From: Closterium sp. Naga37s-1
Taxonomy: Eukaryota > Streptophyta > Zygnematophyceae > Desmidiales > Closteriaceae
NCBI GenBank assembly: GCA_947471745.1
Contig: CANJKZ010000108.1
Span: 2,643,001 to 2,707,000, forward strand
DNA length: 64,000 nucleotides
Direction: 5' to 3'
Made by a program: the position numbers and the translations under genes. Positions 55,501-64,000 of the stretch are shown here, piece after piece. Position 1 is the stretch's first letter. Each line of letters begins with the position of its first letter. A model generated the notes under the pieces. It saw only the letters and a program-made list of their open reading frames with translations, did not search any database and had not been told where the DNA came from.

Positions 55501-56505
55501 TCCATAGGCGTAGGGAAAACCATCGAACGACCCGGATGTTGTTACATATTCGGGTGGCCCATGTTCAAATACACCTACCACAGCAACTTCAGCTTGGTTC
55601 GCGCGCATAGAATAGTTCGGCGCCCGCGATGACGGCCGTGCCTACCCACAAATGCTAAGGAATCGCATGGATCCCTATAGGCGTAGGGAAAAGCATCGAA
55701 CGACCCGAATGTTGTTGCATATTCGTGTGGCCCATGTTCAAATACACCTTCCAGAGCAACTTGAGCTTGGTTCGCGCGTACAAAAAAAGTTCGGCACCCG
55801 CGATGACGGCTGTTACTACAGACAAATGCTAAAGAAGCGGACGGATCCCTATAGGCATAGGGAAAGGCATCGAGCGATCTCAATGTTGTTACACATTCGG
55901 GTGGCCCATGTTCAAATACACCTACCGTAGCAATTTTCAGCTTGGTTCGTGCGCACATAATAGTTCGGCGCCTCCGATGACGGCTGTGTCTGCCGACAAA
56001 TGCTAAAGAAGCGCATGTATCCCTATAGGCATAGGAAAAGGCATCGAACGACCTGGATGCTGTTGCATATTTGGGTGGCCCATGTTCAAATACACCTACC
56101 GGAACACCTTCAGCTTGCTTCGTGCGCACAGAAAAGTTCGGCGCGTGCGATGACGGCTGTGCCTGCCGACAAATGCTAAGGAAGCGCATGGATCCCTATA
56201 GGCATAGGGAAAAGCATCGAATGGCATGAACGTTGTTGCATATTCGGGTGGCCCATGTTCAAATTCACCTACCGGAGCAATTTCAGCTTGGTTCATGCGC
56301 ACACAAAAGTTCGGCGCCTGCGGTGACGGCTGTGTCTGCTGATAAATGCTAAAGAAGCGCACGGATCCCTATAGGCGTAGAGAAAAGCATCGAACGGCCT
56401 GAACGTTGTTGCACATTCGGGCTGTCCATGTTCAAATACACCTACCGGAGCAATTTCAGCTTGGTTCGTGCGCACAGAAACGTTCGGCGCCTGCGATGAC
56501 GGCTG
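52576..56505. repeat. 173-bp satellite, main block (about 23 monomers)
   Basis: Monomer landmarks lie at about 52608, 52771, 52938, 53110, 53285, 53457, 53630, 53804, 53976, 54149, 54321, 54463, 54637, 54808, 54978, 55155, 55327, 55495, 55667, 55846, 56018, 56190 and 56362. Several subtypes recur (GACCCGAATG, GATACGAATG, GACCTGAATG). The adjacent pair at 53630/53804 is repeated at 54808/54978, seven monomers later. The last four monomers are more diverged (GCCGACAAATGC), as expected near an array edge. It is unrelated to the GC-rich minisatellite. The last five bases GGCTG are the target duplication of element G. Confidence 0.95.
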
Positions 56506-56683
56506 TGTCAGAATATAATGCTTGTCTAGTCTGTAGTGGGGTACTCAATAGTGAGTATAACCCTTTAGGGCTTGCTATTTGTACCTCCCTCCTTTCTAGT
56601 CAAACCCTCTTTTGCCTATCTCTCTCTTGCCTAGCTAGCTAAACCCTAGCTATGGCTCCTGCATTATAGCTACTATTGTGATA
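56506..56683 (+). repeat. Element G: 5' LTR, 178 bp
   Basis: It begins TGTCAGAATATAATG and ends ATTGTGATA. It has CCCTTTAGGGC and CTAAACCCTAGC motifs. Confidence 0.92.
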
Positions 56684-57741
56684 TGGTATCAGAGCTGTTA
56701 CGCTCTTGGCCTGTGGGCCCCACGTGCTTCCGCTCTTTTCCTATCTGTCGCGCGCCCCGTGGCGCGCGACGCTTTTTTCTTCCCGCCACGCGCTCGGGGC
56801 GCATGGCGGTTTTCTGCCCGCCGTGCGCCCCGAGGCGCGTGGCGGCTTCCTGCTTCACGCGTCACCCCGGGGACCCGCGCGTCCCCCCCGTCGACGGTCG
56901 CATCGCCCCGCAACCCGCGCGCGGCCCTCGCTGCCCCGTCGCGACGCCCTGGGGAGCCGCTCGCGGCCCCCCTCTGCCCCGTCGCGGTGCCCTGGGGAGC
57001 CGCGCGCGGCCCCCGCTATCCCGTCCCGGCGCCCTGGGGAGCCGCGCGCGACCCCTTGCTGCCCCGTCGAGGCGCCCTAGGGAGCCGCGCGCGGCCCCCG
57101 CTGCCCCGTCGCGGCGCCCTGGGGGTCGCGCGCCGTCCCCCGCGCTGCTGCCCGCGCTCCTGCCCCGTGTTGCCCGTGTTAGGGTTTGGGGGTGGCGGGT
57201 GTGGGGGTGGCAAGCATGGGGGTGACGGGTGTGTGCGCAGTCCCCTGCTCCTCCTCCTCCTCCGTCTCCCACTGCTGCAGCTGCCGCTGAGGGGGGGTGG
57301 GTGTGTGGGAGTCGAGGGAGTGGTGCTAGGGGGGTGACGTGGGAGTGGAGCTAGGGGTGCAGCAAGGGGTGTGTGAAAGGGGGTGGGACAGTTGGGGGAG
57401 GTTGAGCGGAGGTTGAGCCGTCGTGTCGCCAGCAGCGCCAGTAGTCCGGAGGCTACAATCTCCGGTAGTCGCCAGTCGCCCGTGGGTTAGTTGCTCCAGC
57501 CGCTCAGAGTTAGCCGCAGAGCCAGTTACTCCTGTAGTCCGGGCCTTTGCTTCGGTAGCCACTGAGCCAGCCGCTACCGTGTGTCTGCAGCTTCCGTCGT
57601 CGCCTCCCATTTCCTTTCCTCTCACATTCCCTCCTCCTCCTCACTTGCCCTCTGTGAATGCCTCTAGCTTTGCTTGCACTTGTGAACCTGCTCTGTGACT
57701 GCTTGCTATGCTGATTATACCCCACTTTGACTATGGGGGTG
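56684..57741 (+). other. Element G: interior with PBS, leader repeats and polypurine tract
   Basis: PBS 56684-56695. GTGGGCCCCAC lies at 56713-56723, the GGGCCC leader motif. Units of about 42 bp built on CCCGTCGCGGCGCCCTGGGG (56935-57125) resemble the leader of element E near 45050-45180. A G/T-rich stretch follows (57180-57420). CCCCACTTTGACTATGGGGG ends the interior. Open frames here are GC-rich and show no known domain, and I take none as a gene. Confidence 0.7.
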
Positions 57742-57919
57742 TGTCAGAATATAATGCTCGTCTAGTCTGTAGTGGGGTACTCAATAGTGAGTATAACCCT
57801 TTAGGGCTTGCTATTTGTACCTCCCTCCTTTCTAGTCAAACCCTCTTTTGCCTATCTCTCTCTTGCCTAGCTAACTAAACCCTAGCTATGGCTCCTGCAT
57901 TATAGCTACTATTGTGATA
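57742..57919 (+). repeat. Element G: 3' LTR, 178 bp
   Basis: Two substitutions against the 5' LTR (near 57759 and 57877). It is followed by GGCTG and the rest of the interrupted satellite monomer. Confidence 0.92.
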
Positions 57920-58060
57920 GGCTGTTACTGCCGACAAATGCTAAGGAAGCGTATGGATCCCTATAGGCGTAGGGAAAGGCATCTAAAGACCCGAATGTTG
58001 TTGCACATTCGGGTGGTCCATGTTCAAATACACCTCCCGGAACAATTTTTTTTTGGATCG
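57920..58060. repeat. 173-bp satellite, remnant monomer between elements G and D
   Basis: It continues the monomer broken by G (landmark GGATCCCTATAGG near 57953, then CCCGAATGTTGTTGCACATT) up to the start of the D LTR. A T run near 58045-58054 replaces the usual TTTTCAGC. GATCG at 58056-58060 is the probable target duplication of D. Confidence 0.9.
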
Positions 58061-58190
58061 TGCTCTCAAGAGTAGAATGCAACGGAATGAATGGAATTAG
58101 GGTTTGCAAGGGTACAAATAGGAATCCTACAAAAGCTATACTCTCTAGGGAGTACCTCACTGCAGCCTATCATAACATTAACATTTGACA
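58061..58190 (-). repeat. Element D: 3' LTR, about 130 bp
   Basis: On the minus strand it begins TGTCAAATG after the polypurine tract and ends GAGAGCA next to the satellite. It contains GCAAACCCTAATTCC (TTAGGGTTT on the other strand). The inner end is inferred from the point where the satellite match stops, because the other LTR is not in the window. Confidence 0.8.
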
Positions 58191-58398
58191 CACCTCCATA
58201 GGCTAAGTGAGGGACATCAGAGCAAGCAAGGTGAAACAAACGGTCACAAGACCAGTCAAGGCAAGAAGCAAGGCAAGCTCAGGGTGGATCTCAAGGACAC
58301 CACACAAATTCCGAGCACAAGCAAGCGGCCACAAGGCCAGTTCAAGAGTTCACTAGGATATAAATAGGAAAACACAACAAGCAGAGCAAGCGACAAGA
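58191..58398 (-). promoter_or_regulatory. Element D: 3' UTR with two hairpins and polypurine tract
   Basis: On the minus strand the hairpins are GGCC-TTGT-GGCC (58327-58338) and GGTC-TTGT-GACC (58242-58253), as in the other families. The tract reads CTATGGAGGTG, one base different from the rest. Confidence 0.75.
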
Positions 58399-61300
58399 CT
58401 ACAGCAATCGAGGGCCTACCTCAACAAGCCCCAACTGCACACAGAACCTGTGGTGGTCACCAAGCGCCAAGGCCTTGGTGAAGACGTCTGCAGTGTTGGC
58501 CTCTGAGGCCACAAAGTCCAGGCGTGCCTGGCCGCGTCGATGCAGCTCTCGCAGGGGGAAGTACCTCACGTCAATATGCTTCACTCTGCTCTCCAGTCGA
58601 GGCTCTCGACACAGGAGGATCATGGCCTTGTTGTCAGCGTACAAGGTCGGTGCAGAGCGAGGCCGCCCACCAAGGTCGGCGAGTAAGAAGGTCAACCAGC
58701 AAAGCTCCTGCGCCGCCATGGCACCAGCGTAGATCTCTGCCTCTGCACTGGAAGTAGCCACAGACGACGACCGTGTAGACCTCCACGACACAGCCCCAGC
58801 TCCCAGACTGAAGCAGTAACCCTGAGTCGAGCGCTGAGTCTCCACGTCGTCAGCGTAGGAAGAGTCACAGTGACCAGTCAACGCCACTGGCTGAGTCCCT
58901 CCAAGCACAAGCCCCATGCCTGATGTAGTCGCCAGGTACTTTGCCACCCTCACAGCAGCTGTCTAGTGGACAGGACGGTGTCTCCCAGTCGCAACAAAGC
59001 GAGAAAGGATGCTGAGGGGAAAGGCGAGGTCCGGCCGAGTACAAGTCATCAGGTACATGAGGCAGCCCACCAGCTCTGCGTAGGGGCCACTGGACTCAAA
59101 GGGCTCGTCAGGAAAGGGGCCCGTGAGTCTGTGGTCAACAGCAAGAGGAGTGGGCTGTGTGGTGGAGAACTGGAAGTCGAACCGCCGAAGGACCTGCTGC
59201 ACCATGTGTGACTGCGTCAGTGTGATGGTGCGAGCGGCTCTGTCCCGGGTGATCTGCAGGCCAAGGTAGCGCTGCAGCTCACCCAGGTCAGTGCACTTGT
59301 GTCTCTTTTGCAGTTCGGACTTCACCTGAGCCAGGGCTGCCCTGTCTGCTGTAGCAAAGACCAAGTCGTCGACGTAGACAAGGATAAAGAAAGGAGTAGA
59401 ACCCGCTCGAACAAACAGCGACGGGTCGGCGGAGGACGGGCTGAACCCAAGGTCACGAAGCGTGGAGCGAAGAGTGTCGTGCCACTCACGGGGCGACTGG
59501 CGGAGACCGTAGACTGGTCGCCTCAGGCTCCACTGGGTCCCAGGTGGGAAGGTGTCAGTGAAGCCGGGAGGACGGCGCAGCCAGATCTCCTCGTGTAGCC
59601 GGCCCTGGAGAAACGCAGTGGAGAAGTCGAGGGAGTGCAGCTCGTAGTCTCGCTGCGCTGCTATGTGGAGTAACACCCGAAGAGTAGTCATCTTCGGGGT
59701 CGGGGCGAAGGTCTGGAAGAAGTCAACTCCCTCACGCTGACTGAAGCCCCTAGCCACGTAGCGCGCCTTGAACACCGGCGGTGCTCCAGGCGGCCGCTTC
59801 ACCTTGAAGAGCCACATGCCATCGACTACGTTCGCCCTGGGAGGGGGAACTGCGTCGACGTAGGTGCCTGTGGATCTCCAAGACGCCAACTCTGAGTCCA
59901 TAGCCGCTTTCCACTGAGAGGCCCACGCCCCTGACACTACCTCGCGGTAAGTGCGAGGAGTCGGTATGTCAAGGGCGTCGGGGTCTCCCTCAGGGGAGAG
60001 CAGCATGGCACACACAGAGGGAGAAGCGGCTGCCCAGTACTCCAGCTCAGACTCTCTGTCCTCTAGGACGTCACAGCCAAGGGCAAACTCACCCCCGACG
60101 GACAGAGGACGGTAGGGAGGAGCTGGCACCACACGGGTGGCGTAGTCAAGGCAGCTGGCGGCAGCAAACTCAGCGACAGCGGCAGTAAGAGCAGAGACAG
60201 ACGACGGAGGGAAACGAGAGTCGGTGACAAGAGTGGCGAGGACACGTGCGGCAACAGGACGAACAGTGCGGTAGTAGTCAGTGATAGGAGTGGGGAGGGC
60301 TGGGAGAGAGGACGGAGGAGGAAACGGGAGAACGGACACTGGAGAAGGAGAACGATGACGAGACGTACAAAGGAGGGCAGTGTGGAGGTCAGTAACAGGG
60401 GACGAGTGACGAGCACGCGGAGGACAACGAGTGATCAAGTCGTGACGGACCGAAGGAGGAGGAGACTGAGGAGGAGGAGAAGACCAGACCGCCGGACGCT
60501 CGTCAGGAGGAGGCAACGGAGGACCCAAAACAGGAGGAGACTGGGAGTGGACAGGAGGAGAGGAGGAAAAACCAAGGGCCCGCAGGCCACTCACAGGTGG
60601 GAACAACTGCCGCTCCAGAGGAAGCTGCGGTGGCGGCTGCGGCTGCTGCGGCTGCTTCTGCTGCGGCTGCTGCGGCTGCTGCTGCAGCTGCTGCTGCTGC
60701 TGCCACTGCTGCTCCAGAAGGTCCAGCACCCGCAGCTCCTGCCGCTCCCTCTCCAACCGCTCCTGCTCCTCACGCTCACGCCGACGGGCAGCCTGGAGAC
60801 GCGTGTCGTGGCGGTGGGGAGGCGGAGTGGACTCCGCAGAACCAGGGTCTCCAGCTCCAGTCTCCTCAGACCCAGCACCCCCAGAACCAACACCTCCAGT
60901 GTCAGTGCCTCCAGAACCAGCACCTCCGACTCCTGCACCCCCAGAAGCAGCACCCCCAGTGCCATTACCTCCAGCTCCAGCACCCTGCGACCGAGCACCC
61001 CCAGACCGAGCACCTCCAGTGGCAGCCCCCCCAGCGCCAACACCCCCAGAGGCCGCAACCACCTGTCGCGGACGTGCCGAGGGCTGCTGAGGGGACTGGG
61101 AGGAGGACTGTGGGTAGGGAGACGCGACCTGACGTGCGACTGACGGCAGAGGGGTAGCGTGAGACACACCAGACGGGGCAGGACCAGGGGGGGGCGGTGG
61201 TACCGGAGGAGCGGGGACAGGAGGAGGAGAGGGGGCGAGGAACAGGGGGGGAGGGGGTACCGGGAGACCTCGACAGGGGTACCGGGTGTAGTAGGACACG

Positions 61301-64000
61301 GACTCGTCGAACCTGACGTCACGGGAGTCGAGGAACTGGTGGAGGGGCGGGTGGTAAAAGGACCAGTCAGCAGAGTCGACCGGGAAACCAAGGAAGACAC
61401 AGTCGATGGCGCGTGCCGAGAGCTTGTCCGCAGAGGTGTCGCGGACTTGCGCAAGGCAGCCCCAGACTCGAAAGGCCGACCCAACACCAGGGGAACCAGT
61501 CCAAAGACTGGTCGGTGAAACCTCGGGCCGCGAGACACACGGCTGGAGGTTCAGCTGGTGTGCGGCGTAGCGAACCGCGTAGGGCCACAGAAAATGGGGC
61601 GCACGGGCATGGATCATGGACGTGCGGGCGATGTCCATGACCAAGCCAATGCGGCGCTCAGCAACCCCATTCTGCTGTGGGGACTCTGGCAGAGTCCAGG
61701 ACTGTACAATACCCTGCTCGCCGCAGAATCCGCCGAGAATGCCGGAGCGAAACTCACCCCCACGGTCAGAGTGGAGACAACTGACTCGACGACCACGAGT
61801 GCCCTCAGTGGCTAGAAGCCACCTGATCAGCGTAGCAGTCACCTCGGACTTCTTCGCAAGAGGGAACACTGTGGTGTACCTGGAGTAGTCGTCGACGACC
61901 ACCAGAAAGTAACGCTCCCTCCCAGACCCCTGCGTCGGGGCAGGGCCCCAGACGTCCAAGTGGAGAGTCTCGAAGGGAGCGGTGGCCGGACGAAGGGAGG
62001 AGGAGTGGGGAGTGGCGCGTAAGCGACCGGCGACGCACGGAGAGCAAGGAGGGGCAAGCGAGGGAGGGAGCGACGGGAAAGTGCGTGGGAGACCTGTGAC
62101 AAGTCCCTAACTGAGCATGCCACGAAGGCGAGGGATCGACGGGTGGCCAAGGCGGTGGTGCCACAGGACGGTGCGGTGGGCGAGAGAGCGACAGGAGCAA
62201 GACGCAGCGACTGGACTGGACACAGCGACCGGACCGGACACAACTACCTGGCTCGACACAGCAACTGGACTGGGGACCTGGGCCGGAGGGGACGCAACGA
62301 CCTGAGGGGAGGACGCGACCGGGGAGCGCTCGGTGTGGAGAACGTTGAGACCGGAGCGGGGCTCCCTGGTGAACGTGGCCAGAACAGCACCTGTGGTAGC
62401 GTCTGTACAGACTGCAGACCGCCCACCCCCCTCGAAGGTAACCGTGATCCCCCTGTCCTGGAGGTATCCAACACCCACCAAGTTCCGAGTGAACGAGGGG
62501 ATGTGGAGGCCGCGCAGGACACCAGAGGGGACCACAGGGCACGGGAGGGTAGTGGAGCTACGCGCAACGGCTGGTCCAGAGGTAGGATCAGCCAGAGTCA
62601 CTGACACAGGAGTGAGGAGTGGCGTAAGGGTCGTGTGGTCGCGGAAGAAGCACTGAGACGCAACCGAGTCCAGCGTGAACGACAAAGAGGCCTCAGCCGG
62701 AGGGTCACCTGACCCAGTCGCTACACAAGCACCTAGAGCAGCAACACAAGCACCTAAGCTAGACAGGCACAAGGCTACACTAGCAGGAGGCAAGCAGGCT
62801 AAACTACGAACACGCGAGCACAGAGATCCATTAGCACTAAAGTCAGCATCAACATACAAAGCATGCTGACGCGCATCGTCCATGGACAGATCAAAGACAT
62901 CAATCTTACGGGCTAACAGACGAGACCGAGGCGTGACCGCCAGGGGGCCCCAACGAGCCCGGTAGAGGTCGTCGAGGCGGCGAAAGCACCGCGCGGCAGA
63001 GTGGTCGTCGCGACCACAGAGACAGGGGCTGCCCGGCCCGGTGAGGCACCAGTGGGTGCAGGGGCCAGCGTCACGGCGAGGGGGGCGAGGGGCCCAGCTG
63101 ATAGAGCTGCTGCTGCGGCCGGTGCTCCCAGGGCCTCCCGGACCCCACTGCGGCGGGGGACCCCAGTGCTGCTGCGGACCCCACTGCAGCGGGGGCCCCC
63201 ACTGCTGGAACTGCTGCGGTGCCTGCTGCTGCTGCTGCTGCTGTCCGTGCTGTGGCTGGTGCTGCTGTGGCTGCTGCTGCTGGGGGGCAACACCCCCACC
63301 GGTCGGGCCACCACCTGTGGGTGGACCTGTCTGTCCTGCACCTCCTCCAAGGCCCCCTCCCCCTGGTGCACCACCGCCGCCGCCGCCGCCGCTCCCACCT
63401 CCACCGCCCCCTCCACCGCCGCCTCCTCCGCCCCCACCTCCCCCCTTCCCGCCCTTCTTGCCACTCTTGCCCTGTTTCTGCCAGTCTGCAGCAGAAACGG
63501 CAGCGGTGTCCTCAGAGACCGACACAGCAGCAGAGGCGCGGGTAGTGGTGAAAGTGGGAAGCTGAGGGGCGGCACACCCCGCAAAGAGACGGGGGGCCAC
63601 TGCATCAGTGGCAGAGGCAACGGTGAGGAGGCTGCTCTCGATGGTCCCGAGAGCAGTCTGAAGGAGGTCTATAGTGAGTTCAGTGGGGTGCTTCTGAAGA
63701 AGCGCGTCACGGGCAGTGGCAAGGCAGTCAGGGAGGCGGGTGACTAACCAGTGCACAGTGAGCCACATGGGGGGGGGGTCAACAAGGAGCTGTGCGTCGG
63801 TACAGGCCGAACGAAAACCGGCGTCAAGCGAGCGGAGGTGAGTGACTAGGTCGGAAACAGTCGCAAACGAGCCTAGGTCGGGAAACACGAACGGCATGAG
63901 GAGGCGACTGAGGGAGGCGGAGGAGGGGGTGGAATAGCGGGCAACAATAGCATCCCAAACCCCCTGTGCTGTCTCCACCTTGTCAAAGTGGGCGGCCTCA
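58399..64000 (-). pseudogene. Element D: gag-pol polyprotein, 5' end outside window, two in-frame stops
   Basis: On the minus strand, one frame runs from the right edge to 58399. Gag C-terminal half (RYSTPSSASLSRLL, PPPMWLTVHWL), Gly-rich linker (63480-63290), Gln/Trp-rich linker, zinc knuckle C-x13-C-x4-H-x4-C (about 63060-62984). Protease reads DSVAS near 62665, where the catalytic DSG is broken. Integrase HHCC near 62155, D near 61955, D near 61775, E near 61660. Gly/Ala linker 61070-60830, Gln/Pro linker 60720-60600. RT with KARYVARGFSQ and YVDD near 59370, RNase H with CDSSYADD, SAEAEIYA, ADNKAM and ANTADVFTKAL. Stops: TAG 62107-62109 before the second zinc-binding pair of integrase, and TAG 58963-58965 at the RT-RNase H joint, where relatives have Trp. 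Confidence 0.92.

Larger units (their letters stand above)
56506..57919 (+). mobile_element. Element G: short non-autonomous LTR retrotransposon (TRIM/LARD-like)
   Basis: 178-bp LTRs (56506-56683 and 57742-57919) with two differences by eye, PBS TGGTATCAGAGC, polypurine tract CTATGGGGGTG, and target duplication GGCTG (56501-56505 and 57920-57924) within a satellite monomer. The 1,058-bp interior has none of gag, protease, integrase, RT or RNase H. LTRs begin TG and end TA, not the usual CA. Its leader repeats and tract resemble those of element E, so an E-like element is the likely source of enzymes. Confidence 0.92.
58061..64000 (-). mobile_element. Element D: minus-strand copia element with gag, cut by window edge
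   Basis: The 3' LTR lies at 58061-58190. Read on the minus strand, the interior runs from gag (at the right edge) to RNase H near 58400. The 5' LTR, PBS and gag start are beyond 64000. D is a separate family from A, B, C and E by protein sequence. Its coding frame has two stops, and its protease motif is altered. Confidence 0.93.

Noticed and set aside
51538..56475. Series of 60-200 codon frames on the minus strand of the 173-bp satellite
   Set aside because: They recur every 173 bp with the repeat, lack consistent starts or stops and match no known domain. They are treated as by-products of a stop-poor monomer.
56678..57337. A host or element protein in the interior of element G
   Set aside because: Frames here are Pro/Arg/Ala-rich on both strands, overlap each other and have no domain. 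Repeats of about 42 bp account for their length.

Overview
The window holds no recognisable host gene, rRNA or tRNA gene. It is a nest of Ty1-copia LTR retrotransposons inserted into two unrelated tandem-repeat arrays. The organism is a eukaryote, probably of the green lineage. The reasons are the plant-type PBS TGGTATCAGAGC, TTTAGGG-like motifs in the LTRs, and single-frame gag-pol of Ty1-copia order (PR-IN-RT-RH). The high GC and the polyGln/polyGly linkers make me think of a streptophyte alga (for example a zygnematophyte such as Closterium). That assignment is an impression from the protein style, not a demonstrated result.

Layout. (1) 1-2620: the remains of element Z, a minus-strand protease-integrase fragment joined head-on to a plus-strand 3' end and LTR. 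(2) 2621-41517: one GC-rich minisatellite of about 10 kb once insertions are removed, now cut into four blocks (2621-5694, 13279-14760, 21657-25128, 39497-41517). The cuts are element A (5695-13278, TSD GCAAG), element B (14761-21656, TSD CCGGC) and element B' (25129-39496, minus strand, TSD CCGGC). B' is itself split by element C (25839-33395, TSD CCGGC). (3) 41518-44270: a scrambled junction made of an orphan LTR and leader (F), a 0.4 kb piece of a second copia lineage, a family-B fragment carrying a two-unit TTTAGGG insertion, and the LTR/PBS of element H. (4) 44271-51473: element E (TSD GTTTC), inserted inside the LTR of H. (5) 51573-58060: a 173-bp satellite with 29 monomers, interrupted by a solo H LTR (52435-52575, TSD CGTGC) and a 1.4 kb non-autonomous LTR element G (56506-57919, TSD GGCTG). 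(6) 58061-64000: element D, minus strand, running off the window.

All elements look recently active but are now broken by a few stops or frameshifts. B has two LTRs that look identical over 131 bp and a single in-frame stop. C has one LTR difference in 129 bp and three stops in one otherwise open gag-pol frame. B, B' and E lack the N-terminal gag domain while keeping a zinc knuckle, protease, integrase, RT and RNase H, so they may depend on gag-bearing relatives such as A, C or D.

The most interesting signals are non-coding and shared across families whose LTRs have diverged: a repeated 3'-UTR hairpin with a compensatory base-pair change (GGCC-TTGT-GGCC / GGTC-TTGT-GACC), a palindromic TGGGCCCA motif in the leaders, a TAGGGTT telo-box-like core in nearly every LTR, and a zinc knuckle with a fixed 13-residue first spacer. 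Also notable are the recurrent CCGGC target site and a tRNA-like fold across the LTR/PBS junction of H. The giant reading frames over the minisatellite are artefacts of its composition.
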